A stretch of DNA of 64,000 nucleotides from Veronia pacifica (GCF_001707825.1 NZ_LYBM01000011.1:53047-117046); one strand, 5' to 3'; counted from the stretch's first letter, positions 33,216 through 42,481 are shown. Notes: generated by a model not told the origin, from the sequence alone. Made by a program: numbers and translations.

Positions 33216-33640
33216 TGCTGATGTTAGGGCGTTACCGCTTCAGTCTGGATACCGCCGCCTATGAGGGTAAATCACGGGAAACCCGATACCGGTGGGGAGA
33301 GCAGGCGAGACTGGTTGAACGACCGGCGCTGCAATTTATTGGACCCGGCGAGGATAAGCTCGATATCGACGGCATTATCTACCCGTACTACCGGGGCGGT
33401 CTTGGCCAGCTTGAGACCCTCAGGCGAGAGGCGGGACGGGGTGAGCCGCTGTTATTGGTAGAAGGGACCGGCAAAGTGCTGGGCCGCTGGGTGATTGATG
33501 TCGTAAGGGAAAACCAGCGAACCTTTGCCAAAGATGGCACGCCTGCCGCAATTCGCTTTTCCCTGACCCTTCGCAAACATCAGGCGGGACGGAACAGTCG
33601 GGTAAATGACTGGAGCCATCTGATCAGGGGACAGGGATGA
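33212..33640 (+). CDS. U: Tail protein, P2 gpU-like
   Basis: The 142-residue protein starts MMLMLGRYRFSLDTAAYE and contains RYRWGEQARLVERPALQFIGPGEDKLDIDGIIYP, characteristic of gpU (tail terminator/joining). The end FSLTLRKH is the usual final strand. It overlaps T and X by four bases each. Confidence 0.9.
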   Translation: MMLMLGRYRFSLDTAAYEGKSRETRYRWGEQARLVERPALQFIGPGEDKLDIDGIIYPYYRGGLGQLETLRREAGRGEPLLLVEGTGKVLGRWVIDVVRENQRTFAKDGTPAAIRFSLTLRKHQAGRNSRVNDWSHLIRGQG

Positions 33641-33840
33641 AAGTCAGGACAACAGAGGGAGAGATGCTCGATGAGATTGTCTGGCGACATTACGGCCAAC
33701 GCCCCGGTGCAGTGGAGGCCGTCCTTACAGCCAATCCGTATTTGTCAGCGCATGGCCCCCGCTTACCTGCTGGCCTCATCATTACCCTGCCAGAGATTGC
33801 TCCGCCCAATTCCACACAGGGTTTGAAGCTGTGGGACTGA
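33637..33840 (+). CDS. X: Tail protein, P2 gpX-like
   Basis: The 67-residue protein reads EGEMLDEIVWRHYGQRPGAVEAVLTANPYLSAHGPRLPAGLIITLPE, a LysM-like fold shared by phage gpX. It sits at the tail hub or peptidoglycan interface. It overlaps the neighbours on both sides. Confidence 0.9.
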   Translation: MKVRTTEGEMLDEIVWRHYGQRPGAVEAVLTANPYLSAHGPRLPAGLIITLPEIAPPNSTQGLKLWD

Positions 33841-34841
33841 CACCGACATTCAGCGTGACGGCAGACGGGGCCGATATCTCCGGGATGATCGCCGAACGGC
33901 TACTTCAGCTCACAGTGAGGGACGAGGCGGGTATCCAGTCAGATACGATGGAAATTCGCCTCGATGACGAACAGCATGCCATCGCGTTGCCCCGAACCGG
34001 AGCCACACTGACCGTCGCTTTGGGTTACAAGGAAACCGGGCTGGTTCACATGGGGCAGTTTGTGGTCGATGAAATATCCCTGAGCGGCCCACCCAACACC
34101 ATGATCCTGAGAGGCAAGGCTGCAGACATGCACAAGGCCCTGAAAGTCCCGAAAACCCGGACATGGCAACAGGATGGAAAACCTGCCCCAAGAATTTTAC
34201 TCAGCCATATTCTTGGTACCGTTGCCGGGGAGCATGGTCTTTCAGCCAAACTAGGTGAGGACTTCAAGCGCATTGATTATGAGGTGGTTCACCAAAGCAA
34301 TGAGAGTGACCTACAGCTGTTGACCCGGCTTGGCCGGAAACTCGGTGCTATTGCCAAACCCGTCGGGGACTATCTTCTTTTCGTCAAACGCGGGGAAGGG
34401 AAAACGGCCAGTGGAAAATCTTTGGCCCCTGTTGCGTTAAGCAAACCTGACTTAACAAACTGGGAGGTCAGCCTGACAGAGAGGGATGGTTATCAGTCGG
34501 TGATGGCGAGGTATCAGGATGTGACAGTGGCGAAAGAGAAAACGGTTACCGTGGGAGAGGGGGAACCTATTTACAGCCTCCGTACACTCTTCAAGGATTA
34601 TGCCGAGGCCGAGTTGGCAGCTAAGGCACAGTTGGGACAATTTACCCGAGGCAAAGCACGGCTTGATATTGAGCTGTTGGGCAGAGGAGATATTCTGGCA
34701 GAAACGCCGTTGACCCTCTCAAGCATTCGGGAGGGAGTAAATGGTGACTGGGTGGTGGAAACTGCCACGCACAACCTATCTGAACAAGGTTATGTGCTGA
34801 GTGTTACGGGGAGGCCGAAAATGGACGTTTTGGACGGATAA
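33831..34841 (+). CDS. D: Tail hub / late control protein, P2 gpD-like
   Basis: Begins at GTG 33831 inside X. The 336-residue protein has PTFSVTADGADISGMIAERLLQLTVRDEAGIQSD and the gpD block KGARTWQQ-like KVPKTRTWQQ, HQSNESDLQLLTRLG. It forms the hub that carries the spike (gp27-type). It is the last recognisable phage gene. No ogr-type activator follows. Confidence 0.9.
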   Translation: MGLTPTFSVTADGADISGMIAERLLQLTVRDEAGIQSDTMEIRLDDEQHAIALPRTGATLTVALGYKETGLVHMGQFVVDEISLSGPPNTMILRGKAADMHKALKVPKTRTWQQDGKPAPRILLSHILGTVAGEHGLSAKLGEDFKRIDYEVVHQSNESDLQLLTRLGRKLGAIAKPVGDYLLFVKRGEGKTASGKSLAPVALSKPDLTNWEVSLTERDGYQSVMARYQDVTVAKEKTVTVGEGEPIYSLRTLFKDYAEAELAAKAQLGQFTRGKARLDIELLGRGDILAETPLTLSSIREGVNGDWVVETATHNLSEQGYVLSVTGRPKMDVLDG

Positions 34842-35023
34842 AGAGCACGTTTTTGCCAAATAGTCCCCACCAAAACGATTGATAAGATGTTGATCTGGAA
34901 GGGACCATAAACGCATTCAACAAAATCAATTTTTAGAGTTGAGTTACATTTGAAGCATTGATTTTAAATGACTATTATACATTTCTTATAGTGTATCTCA
35001 CCGTCACTTTTAATCTCTGGTTT
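34842..35023. other. Presumed right end of the prophage
   Basis: After the tail hub gene the sequence changes from GC-rich phage coding to lower-GC chromosomal style. No gene, integrase, att-like long repeat or clear Mu-type end (TG...CA with repeated transposase sites) can be recognised in this stretch. The boundary could therefore be here or after the following acyltransferase. Confidence 0.4.
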
Positions 35024-36001
35024 ATGAAACGCTCATTTGTTTTAGATCTCGCTAGAGTCATTGCCATCACCTTTGTTTTTGTTGCCCATTTTGGCCAGCT
35101 ACTTGATTCAGATATTGGTGGCTTCTTCGGTGTAAAAAATATTTACTATGTCAGTCTCGGAGGGGTAGGTGTCAGTGTCTTTCTGGTGTTATCTGGCATT
35201 CTTGCCGGATTGAGTGATGCGAGAAAACAGAGTCCGTTTTTCACCTACATGGCGAGAAAAATTCAGAGAATTTACCCTATCTACCTGCTTTCTATTCCTC
35301 TGGCTATTCTTGGCTATTTGCTTGCCCAGCTTCTACTCGAAGGACGGATTCCTTCACTTTTCCCCAACGGCCTCTTCATTGATTTTTTCGGCAGCGTCAC
35401 CGGCTTCTATTCTTGGTTGGGACTTTGGGGAGGGCCCTATAACCCGCCCAGCTGGTTTATCGGTCTGATCATCTCTATGTATGCGCTTGCTCTTCCAATG
35501 ATCGCCGCATTTAAGCGTTGGCCACACATTACCCCGTGTTTTCTGCTTGCGATCAGTCTGATTTCACGCTGGTTTGTTGGGCAAGAGGGAGTGTTACCCT
35601 TCACAGATTCTCTGTATGACGAGATTAAGGGCTGGGCATATCGGCAATTTGGTTTTATGCCGGGAAGACCCGCAGACTGGTTTCCTCTCTGTCGCGTATT
35701 TGAATTCGGATTGGGCATCTATCTCGCCACAGTGATAAATCGTGAATTCTGGTTCAGGATCGATATACCGTGGTTAAAACAACCGGTTGCCTTTCTAAGC
35801 GATATCGCATTTCCTCTGTTTTTACTTCACTATCCATTTATGTTCATGGTCATTTTGCTTATCAAGGCCTCAGTGCCCATCTGGCTAGCAATGACACTTT
35901 TTATGTTTTTGATCATTGCGATGTCTTGGTCAGTTGATTGGTACGCCAAGAGGCTGCCAACATTAAAACTGATGAGAAAATTGAGTCGTGCGCGGGAGTA
36001 G
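35024..36001 (+). CDS. Acyltransferase family 3 membrane protein
   Basis: From ATG 35024 the protein is 325 residues with about ten hydrophobic segments. It begins SFVLDLARVIAITFVFVAHF, the acyltransferase-3 (OafA/NodX) signature with the active-site His in the first helix, followed by LGGVGVSVFLVLSGILAG. It would transfer acetyl or another acyl group to surface polysaccharide or lipid in the inner membrane. A TTG at 34958 would give a longer form. No strong ribosome site is seen. Lying directly after the phage hub gene, it could be a lysogenic-conversion gene altering O-antigen, or ordinary chromosome. Confidence 0.8.
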   Translation: MKRSFVLDLARVIAITFVFVAHFGQLLDSDIGGFFGVKNIYYVSLGGVGVSVFLVLSGILAGLSDARKQSPFFTYMARKIQRIYPIYLLSIPLAILGYLLAQLLLEGRIPSLFPNGLFIDFFGSVTGFYSWLGLWGGPYNPPSWFIGLIISMYALALPMIAAFKRWPHITPCFLLAISLISRWFVGQEGVLPFTDSLYDEIKGWAYRQFGFMPGRPADWFPLCRVFEFGLGIYLATVINREFWFRIDIPWLKQPVAFLSDIAFPLFLLHYPFMFMVILLIKASVPIWLAMTLFMFLIIAMSWSVDWYAKRLPTLKLMRKLSRARE

Positions 36002-36290
36002 TTGATGTTCTGAAGGAAATTGAGATAGGGGGAGTGGTGCTTTGCTATCACCATAAAAACCATTCGGACAATTGAAATCAAAGTGTGGCTTTCAGAGGTT
36101 AATTGCAAAATAACGGAAGTACAGCACCAAGCTGAACACTGTTCAGCGGCAAACCAACATTTAGTGATGACAAAAGAACGCCATGAAGACAAAAGTACGC
36201 ACGAGATTTATGAAGAACGTGCTCTGATTGATACCGTCGATACACGCATTAAATACAGAACTGATCGTTTAACTTAGCTTAAAACAGATA

Positions 36291-36322
36291 CCAATAAGGC
36301 CGCTATTAAGCGGCCTTATTGG
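36291..36322. terminator. Strong bidirectional terminator
   Basis: CCAATAAGGCCGCT-ATT-AAGCGGCCTTATTGG forms an almost perfect 14-bp stem. The stretch 36002-36503 otherwise shows only a weak short reading (36083-36277, 64 codons, no ribosome site), which I do not count as a gene. Confidence 0.8.
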
Positions 36323-36542
36323 CTGATGGGGCGAATCAAATAAGGCATACTGCCTGATCATCAATGAACCAGTCAGCAACGTTTGCCTGTATGTTTAAAT
36401 AGACAAAATGGTAAAAAATAAGCCTACTACTAGACACCCTGGGTGATGCTGGTTCCATTGTTAGCGTAATATTTTATGTTGTGATTTTCTGATTAATCAA
36501 AATTTGTATCATGCGCCGCAAAATTACCTTTCAGAACAAAAC

Positions 36543-37946
36543 ATGTTTAAAAAAAATATCTTCGCACTTGCGCTTGCTACTCTCTTTGGTTCCTCTTCCG
36601 TTTGTGCGGTCGAAAACGTCGATTTATTGATTAAAAACGCGACAGTCTTGACGATGAATGATGAAAAAACCATCTTTCAACACGGCTTAGTTGCTATTGA
36701 TGGTAACCACATTGTGGCCGTCAGTGACGGATCGAATCTTTCTCAATATTCGGCTGATAAAACCATTGATGCAGATGGCGACATCGTCATGCCTGGCTTA
36801 ATAAATAGTCACACCCACGTTTCAATGACTGTTTTCCGCTCACTGGCAGACGACGTGCCAGACCGCTTACACCGATATATCTTCCCTCTTGAAAAGAAGA
36901 TGGTATCGCGCGATATGGTGAGAATCGGTGCACAATTGGGTAATGTTGAAATGGTGAAGGGGGGCGTTACCACATACGGCGATATGTACTACTTCGAGGA
37001 TGAGGTGGCTAAAACGGTTGACAAAATAGGGATGAGAGCTGTTTTGGGTGAAACTGTGATTAAATTCCCTGTGGCAGACGCTGCGAATGCTGATGAGGGG
37101 ATACAATATGCGGTCGATTTTATTAAGCAATGGAAAGGCCATCCTCGAATCACTCCTGCCTTTGCTCCTCATGCACCGTATACCAACACCACAAATGCTC
37201 TAAAAAAAGTCACTCAGCTTTCTGAAAAATATGATGTGCCTGTACTTATTCATCTTGCTGAATCCCATCGCGAAAATGAAGTGATAGCCAAACGTAGCCA
37301 CGGTAAAACGCCAGTTGGATATATGGAAGAAATTGGTGCGCTGACACCCCGATTAGTCGGGGCGCACATGATCAACGTGAATGATGAGGATATTACTCTG
37401 CTTAAGAAACGAGGAGTGGGTATCGCGCATAATATGAGTGCCAATATTAAGTCGGCCAAGGGTGTCTCACCTGCACTGAAAATGTTTGATAATGGTTTAC
37501 GTATTGGACTCGGTACAGACGGACCTATGTCGGGTAATACATTGAGCACAATTGATGAATTCAACCAAGTTGCAAAAGTCCATAAATTGGTGAACAAAGA
37601 TCGCGGAGCAATGCCACCAATAAAAGTCATTGAAATGGCGACGATGGGTGCTGCCCGTGCACTGCATATGGAAGACAAGATAGGATCGCTTGAAGTAGGC
37701 AAACTGGCTGACGTGATCATAGTGGATACTAAGTCTCCCAATATGACGCCTGTTTACAATCCGTACTCTGCGTTGGTGTATTCGGCCTATGCTTCGAATG
37801 TGAAGCATACTATTGTCGATGGTCGTATTTTAATGAAAGATAGAAAGATGCTGACTGTTGATGAAGCGAGCATCAGGGATGAAGCACTGGCTTTTGCTGC
37901 AAAAGTAAGAAAAACCGTAATAGATAGTGGAGAGGTCGTTCGCTAA
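36543..37946 (+). CDS. Exported amidohydrolase, MTA/SAH deaminase-like
   Basis: From ATG 36543 the first 22 residues are a signal peptide (MFKKNIFALALATLFGSSSVCA). The amidohydrolase metal ligands are visible: HTH (H90, H92), HLAE (H237, E240), AHMIN (H275) and GTDG (D326), with IMPGLINSHTH-type entry. This set fits the cytosine-deaminase/TrzN/MtaD branch that deaminates adenosine-like or triazine compounds. The family is normally cytoplasmic, so an exported form is unusual. A longer reading from 36504 is not preferred. A terminator follows at 37964. Confidence 0.82.
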   Translation: MFKKNIFALALATLFGSSSVCAVENVDLLIKNATVLTMNDEKTIFQHGLVAIDGNHIVAVSDGSNLSQYSADKTIDADGDIVMPGLINSHTHVSMTVFRSLADDVPDRLHRYIFPLEKKMVSRDMVRIGAQLGNVEMVKGGVTTYGDMYYFEDEVAKTVDKIGMRAVLGETVIKFPVADAANADEGIQYAVDFIKQWKGHPRITPAFAPHAPYTNTTNALKKVTQLSEKYDVPVLIHLAESHRENEVIAKRSHGKTPVGYMEEIGALTPRLVGAHMINVNDEDITLLKKRGVGIAHNMSANIKSAKGVSPALKMFDNGLRIGLGTDGPMSGNTLSTIDEFNQVAKVHKLVNKDRGAMPPIKVIEMATMGAARALHMEDKIGSLEVGKLADVIIVDTKSPNMTPVYNPYSALVYSAYASNVKHTIVDGRILMKDRKMLTVDEASIRDEALAFAAKVRKTVIDSGEVVR

Positions 37947-37963
37947 TATTGCAGTTCAACATT

Positions 37964-37993
37964 AAAAAAGCAGGTATAGTGGCCTGCTTTTTT
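37964..37993 (+). terminator. Terminator of the amidohydrolase gene
   Basis: AAAAAAGCAGG...CCTGCTTTTTT: a stem of GCAGG/CCTGC extended by A/T pairs, with a loop of about eight bases and a T-run, 18 bases after the stop. Confidence 0.8.
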
Positions 37994-38075
37994 ATTGTTT
38001 GGTGAGTAGTCGCTAAGCTCGGCATGACAACTGAATGCCTCGAACTCCAGTGTGGTTGATGATGATAAGGAATGG

Positions 38076-39086
38076 ATGATGAAAACGTCGTTTGCCAAAC
38101 ATTGCGTCACGGCTATTTTGGCTTTTTGGTTTTTGCCTGCTCAGGCTGACGATGATGAATTTGATCTCTCTAACAAGGTAATTCAAAAATTGAGGGCCGA
38201 AGTTGCCCACCATGTTAGAGAGAACATTGAGTCTGCCGTAGACGGTATAAGTCTGTTGACAAACAACGATATTTTGTCTGCGTCATATATCAAAATACAG
38301 GGTGACGAGGATGGTGATATTCGATTTTCCGGATTAAAGATCCCAGTAACATGGCGGTGGGTTGTACCTGAAACGGGCGGAGAATCAGCGCTTTTTCAGC
38401 TTTATGTGGCTCGTGGGGAGGCGAAAACCGAGGAAAGGTTATTTGACGAGGATATAAGGAAAAATATTTCCACATTTACCAGCCACTCTCTCGGTGTGAC
38501 TTTTAATTATCGATATCAAATGTCGCCGGGTACCTGGCTCATACCCAGCTTAAGTGCTTCATATCAGACGATTGAAAATCGCTACGATCACCGAGGAAAG
38601 TTTTCGGGTCAGTTTAGGCCAGTATTCGATGGTTTTCTGTCCAACTGGCGTTTGGATGCCATTACGATAAACCCAAAATTAACGTTTGCAGAGGCATGGC
38701 GTTACGAAGGTTACGATTTACTCTTTTCCGCCAGCTATGGCTATAGTCATGTCTATACCACCAACTTTGACAGTGATGTTCATAATATCGACTTTGACCG
38801 GAATCTGTTTACTACGATGATGACGGCTGCGACCCCTCTCAATATCCCGATATCATCAAACCCTGTATTGGCTGAATTGTCCTATTCGTTTTCACACTTG
38901 CCAGACTCTCGGTTTACGTCGAGTAAACACATAGATATTCACCGTCTGCAACTGACAATGGAATTTACAACTGGCTTGGGTATTCATGATTCGTTTCTTG
39001 AACAAGTGACGCTGGTTATCGGAGCGGGATTAGGATCAGGGAGAGAGTTAGAGGTATTCGATATAGGCTTGAAATCACCGTTTTAG
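38076..39086 (+). CDS. Solitary outer-membrane autotransporter-like beta-barrel
   Basis: From the double ATG at 38076/38079 (after AAGGA), a signal peptide ends near LPAQA-DD. The mature 310 residues alternate polar and hydrophobic strands (IPVTWRWVVP, TFNYRYQMSPGTWLIPSLSASYQ, YDLLFSASYGYSHV) and end in ...SPF, the C-terminal aromatic for BAM insertion. It resembles the 'solitary autotransporter beta-barrel' family, a barrel without passenger. No partner gene is adjacent. Confidence 0.72.
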   Translation: MMKTSFAKHCVTAILAFWFLPAQADDDEFDLSNKVIQKLRAEVAHHVRENIESAVDGISLLTNNDILSASYIKIQGDEDGDIRFSGLKIPVTWRWVVPETGGESALFQLYVARGEAKTEERLFDEDIRKNISTFTSHSLGVTFNYRYQMSPGTWLIPSLSASYQTIENRYDHRGKFSGQFRPVFDGFLSNWRLDAITINPKLTFAEAWRYEGYDLLFSASYGYSHVYTTNFDSDVHNIDFDRNLFTTMMTAATPLNIPISSNPVLAELSYSFSHLPDSRFTSSKHIDIHRLQLTMEFTTGLGIHDSFLEQVTLVIGAGLGSGRELEVFDIGLKSPF

Positions 39087-39376
39087 AGACCGCAGTTTTT
39101 GATTTACGTTTTTAGCTGGGTAGTTACTTTTGTATGTGATTGCTTCTTGGTATAAAAATTTAGATACGCCTTCGCAGTGGTTTGTGAAACCTGTCAGTTA
39201 TCAATACACTCGATAGATGACCACTGCTAAAAAAGTGACTGTGAAGGTCGCCACTGATATTGTAGAAATAGAGTTTATGTGTTTCTAAGCTTGGTGATTG
39301 CGATAACTAGCCAGAGTGCAAATAATGACGCATTCGAGTATGACAGTATTCTTCATAAATGAGGATATAGAGACCA

Positions 39377-39643
39377 ATGACTGAAGATTATGCAGATGAA
39401 GGTAATGAAGCTTATGAAACTAATGAAGGCATTCGCCATGGAAGACATCGCAATCCCTATTTTGGTGAAAAGTCTTGCGAAGTCACTGACGATGGTGAAG
39501 AGCACGACGTATTTGAGGAAGAAAGTGAACATTCTGCGCTAGACGATGAGGAGTCTGAAAAAGTCTTTTGTTATCACCCAATGATTTACTACTCACGTGA
39601 TCATGTGCGCTCTGAAAGAGGGAAAGACTTATCTAAAAAGTAA
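39377..39643 (+). CDS. Small acidic hypothetical protein
   Basis: An 88-residue, strongly acidic protein (many Asp/Glu, residues 1-60) with a basic end. A weak ribosome site (GAGG) lies about 15 bases upstream. No family is recognised. The acidity without hydrophobic core suggests an unstructured protein, so coding status is uncertain. Confidence 0.35.
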   Translation: MTEDYADEGNEAYETNEGIRHGRHRNPYFGEKSCEVTDDGEEHDVFEEESEHSALDDEESEKVFCYHPMIYYSRDHVRSERGKDLSKK

Positions 39644-40424
39644 CGATCGTCACATACCTTGATGTAAAATTAATATCATATAATGTATTAAACAGTTCTC
39701 TTTATCTCAAAGCTACTGTGCCACTACCTCCAGTCTTTAACCTACTAATAAAGATAAATAACATTAAAAATAATTATCTTCTTTAAGCTATATTTCATAT
39801 TTACTATTATGAAATATAGCTCATATTAACTGTTATTACTTATTTTTTCACGTTTTCCCATTAATAAAATGATTAATAAAAGTTATATTTATTTAATTTT
39901 GGTAAAATAATTTTTCATAAAAATAATATAAAATTCTTATATTTACTTTCAATATATAAACGTAATTTATCTAATTTATCGAAAATGAAATTAATTCATT
40001 TTAATTGCATAAAATTAGTGATTATTTCGATAGTTTATACAATTAAATGAAACTAATTTCTGTTTAAAGATGGAATTTGAAAGAAATAGCAGTATTCTTT
40101 TAATGTCAGTAGAAAATATTTTCAAAAATATAAAATAAAAAATATAGAATGTTATTAGGTTGGCTGGTTATCTAATTATAAATTAAATTTATCCCCTCTA
40201 CGATACCATCCAATACCATCCAAAATCGATTTAGTAGTCATCGATCTGTAACGTAGAGCAGTATGATTAATAGAAGGGTAATAAATAAAATTTAGCTTTT
40301 TCTAATAAATAAGAACAGCTTCACTCTGGCGATATAAAAATTATCTATCAATTTTAATAGATATTATTATCATTTGGTGATTTGTTGATGGAATGATTTA
40401 ATATCAAATATAGGAGGAATGATA
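39644..40424. other. AT-rich intergenic stretch
   Basis: About 780 bases of very AT-rich sequence with many A- and T-tracts and no gene I can support. A short direct repeat ACGATACCATCC/ATACCATCC occurs at about 40200-40220. Such a stretch before an AT-rich cluster is typical of H-NS-bound transferred DNA and may contain the promoter of the cluster that follows. Confidence 0.5.
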
Positions 40425-40565
40425 ATGGATAGTGAAAATAGTCATGAGATTTTAGATTTCTGCCATGTTAAGTATGAGGTCATGGAAGTTATCTTGAAAA
40501 AAGCAAAAGATATAATAAACGAAGGTTCTTTGGAACCTGTGTGTAATGAAAAGGAAGTAATCTAA
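40425..40565 (+). CDS. Small protein 1 of the AT-rich cluster
   Basis: A 46-residue protein starting at ATG 40425, with a perfect ribosome site (AGGAGGA) seven bases before. It is helical and acidic (YEVMEVILKKAKDIINEGS). Followed 30 bases later by the next small gene. Size and composition recall small T3SS chaperones or co-chaperones (for example YscE), but similarity cannot be shown. Confidence 0.5.
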   Translation: MDSENSHEILDFCHVKYEVMEVILKKAKDIINEGSLEPVCNEKEVI

Positions 40566-40595
40566 ATAAATACCAAAAAAAATCTAGGTGATAAT

Positions 40596-40841
40596 ATGAG
40601 TTCAAATGATGAACCGGATTTTACTAACCCAGTATTACGGAGGGTCTATGGAAGTGCCAACCGTAGCTACAACTTACTTATTGAATGCGAGATAGAAGAG
40701 GCTAAAGAGAAAAAGCTTGAAGAAGAAAGAAAGAAGCAGCAAGAAAATTTTGAAAAGATAATGGATAAGTTACTCATTAGTCAAACACTTGACTTTGTGA
40801 GTAACCTTATTACTCGCGCTAAAAATAAAGTGGATTTTTAA
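40596..40841 (+). CDS. Small protein 2 of the AT-rich cluster, helical
   Basis: An 81-residue protein. The middle (ECEIEEAKEKKLEEERKKQQ) is a long charged helix and the end is amphipathic (IMDKLLISQTLDFVSNLI). A ribosome site (AGGTGA) precedes the ATG. No family recognised. A long alpha-helix with hydrophobic C-terminus is compatible with a needle or export-stalk component, but there is no specific evidence. Confidence 0.5.
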   Translation: MSSNDEPDFTNPVLRRVYGSANRSYNLLIECEIEEAKEKKLEEERKKQQENFEKIMDKLLISQTLDFVSNLITRAKNKVDF

Positions 40842-40930
40842 TTCGATAGAATATCTAGTGTAAAAACACAATAAGACTACCAAGGTAAACTTGTTAGTAA
40901 GCATTTTTTTATTGAAAAAGGAGAAACATT

Positions 40931-41197
40931 ATGGCTGTTGATGCGGCAGGTCCTGTTGGAAATCTGATTAAGACCGGTTTAAACACTGTACTTGGCGGTG
41001 GAGGTGGAGGTGGCGGTGGCGGTCCAGCAGCTTTGTCAAAGCAAGTAATGGGCAATCAGAATGCAAGAACGAAAGAGCGAACCGATGATAATGATGAGAC
41101 ACAGAAAATGGACAATGAAATGAAAAAAAATACTGATCAAAATTTGATTATTAAAAAGCACTCAGACAGATTTACTGCTGCCTTTGTAAACGGTTAG
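40931..41197 (+). CDS. Small protein 3 of the AT-rich cluster, poly-Gly
   Basis: An 88-residue protein with a hydrophobic N-terminal third (VGNLIKTGLNTVL), then a run of ten Gly encoded by GGTGGA/GGTGGC-type codons, then a hydrophilic Asn/Lys/Asp-rich tail. Ribosome site AAAGGAGAAAC. The Gly run could make it flexible or serve as a secretion-compatible N-terminal region. No family recognised. Confidence 0.55.
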   Translation: MAVDAAGPVGNLIKTGLNTVLGGGGGGGGGGPAALSKQVMGNQNARTKERTDDNDETQKMDNEMKKNTDQNLIIKKHSDRFTAAFVNG

Positions 41198-41212
41198 TAA
41201 AGGATATTTATT

Positions 41213-41452
41213 ATGTCTATCAATCCTATTAATACTGCCCCAGTATCTGCAGCAACTACAAACATGTACAACAGATTAGGAGAGCAGCCACCTGGTAACG
41301 TGCTAAAAAATAATACGAAGAATATAGTGGATCGTACCAATAACAATGAGATAAATGTGTTTACAGATATTAATATGAAGGCGGTTAGTGAAAGAGGCAT
41401 CGTTCTATTTAGGAATTTAAAGAAAATGATAGATGTTGTTATACAATCCTAA
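41213..41452 (+). CDS. Small protein 4 of the AT-rich cluster
   Basis: A 79-residue protein starting MSINPINTAPVSAATTNMYN, Ser/Thr/Asn-rich at the N-terminus like non-cleaved T3SS export signals, and ending in an amphipathic helix (GIVLFRNLKKMIDVVIQS). Ribosome site AAAGGAT. The layout resembles an inner-rod protein (SctI), but this is inference only. It ends 13 bases before the preferred start of the next gene. Confidence 0.5.
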   Translation: MSINPINTAPVSAATTNMYNRLGEQPPGNVLKNNTKNIVDRTNNNEINVFTDINMKAVSERGIVLFRNLKKMIDVVIQS

Positions 41453-41465
41453 TGATGGAGGGATT

Positions 41466-41783
41466 ATGATTGTCCTAAATGATGATAATCGTCCAAATAA
41501 TATCTACCGAAATAGATTCAATCCATATAATTTTTATAAGAATAATGAGAAAGAAAAAGTACCACTTTATTGGATGGCTAACAACTATAATCCTCAGCCA
41601 TTCGGAATGGAAAATTTATCACAAAAAACTATGGAGAATATGCAATATTTAACAGATAAGAGGGTCGATTCAAATCACTTTACAATGATGTTTAAACTTA
41701 ATTGTGATTTTATGTCTAATTGCTTTATCAGCCTTTTTAAAGCGGGAGCGAAAGTAGGTAGGGCAGTCGGTCAGTACATGTGA
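41466..41783 (+). CDS. Small protein 5 of the AT-rich cluster
   Basis: From ATG 41466 (after GGAGGG) the protein is 105 residues. The first half is Asn/Tyr-rich and polar. The second half is amphipathic with DFMSNCFISLFKAGAKVGRAVGQYM at the end (two parts of 12-13 residues). A start at 41433 would overlap gene 4. No family recognised. Confidence 0.5.
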   Translation: MIVLNDDNRPNNIYRNRFNPYNFYKNNEKEKVPLYWMANNYNPQPFGMENLSQKTMENMQYLTDKRVDSNHFTMMFKLNCDFMSNCFISLFKAGAKVGRAVGQYM

Positions 41784-41842
41784 AAACTAAAGTATATATA
41801 ATATTAATATATTAAATTAATAAGTTGATCTAGGGGTATGAT

Positions 41843-42481
41843 ATGACGTTGTTTACTAATGAGAGTATGAGTATTGAATCCGACACTGGAAAAAATACAA
41901 CACGATCTTTATTCTGGAACAAACCTTGGCTAAGGGTCCATGGAAGTTGGCAGGATATTATTAGCTTATACGAAGGACAAGGAAGCTGGATTAATGAAAA
42001 AAACCAACAGCTAATAATGCATGAATTTGGTATTTTGCCTAGACAAGAATTATCTGCTGACGATGACTCCATTACTAATATATTAATTGCACTAAGTGAG
42101 AAGGAGGAGACTGAATTGTATATACTGCTTTGTGGACTCATGACCAATGGTTGCGTGTCCACGATGCTAACATCACAACAAGTGATGTGGTGTAGCCAAA
42201 TACATAATGCTATAGGATTATCCAGCGACAGAATTCACAATGAATATATTGATTCTCTTTTTAGACCAGAATATACGCAATTTAACGAAATCCATCATGT
42301 TTTATCTGCATTCGTTATAATGAACAGATATGGTGAAGAGTCAGGCTTTTGGTCTCGCTACAGATTGAGATTTAACCGTGATCTATGTTTGCCGGAGGTC
42401 AATAGCAAAGGTTATGTCGATAAACTGACCTATGCCTTGCTAGCTGTTTTATGTCTATTAGAAGATAGTAAGCAAAACTAA
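41843..42481 (+). CDS. SctK-like paralogue A (possible T3SS sorting-platform protein)
   Basis: A 212-residue all-helical protein. It aligns with the next gene over its whole length: FW..P.......SW near the start, INE then M..F.I, the helix LYILLCGLMTNG, WCSQIHNA, EYIDSL, and GFWSRYRLRFNRD...PE near residue 175. The order (aromatic-Pro start, central LL helix, late W-x-R-x-R-L-R strand) resembles SctK/YscK of type III secretion systems. That is a distant resemblance and no other core T3SS gene is in the window. Confidence 0.5.
   Translation: MTLFTNESMSIESDTGKNTTRSLFWNKPWLRVHGSWQDIISLYEGQGSWINEKNQQLIMHEFGILPRQELSADDDSITNILIALSEKEETELYILLCGLMTNGCVSTMLTSQQVMWCSQIHNAIGLSSDRIHNEYIDSLFRPEYTQFNEIHHVLSAFVIMNRYGEESGFWSRYRLRFNRDLCLPEVNSKGYVDKLTYALLAVLCLLEDSKQN

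Noticed and set aside
34958..35023. TTG start giving the acyltransferase 22 more N-terminal residues
   Set aside because: No ribosome site, and the family's first helix begins right after ATG 35024; kept only as an alternative.
35830..36192. Minus-strand reading of 120 codons opposite the acyltransferase end
   Set aside because: It lies largely antisense to a convincing gene and has no ribosome site or family features.
36083..36277. 64-codon plus-strand reading ending just before the strong terminator
   Set aside because: It starts with GTG, lacks a ribosome site and shows no recognisable domain; the terminator suits the acyltransferase equally well.
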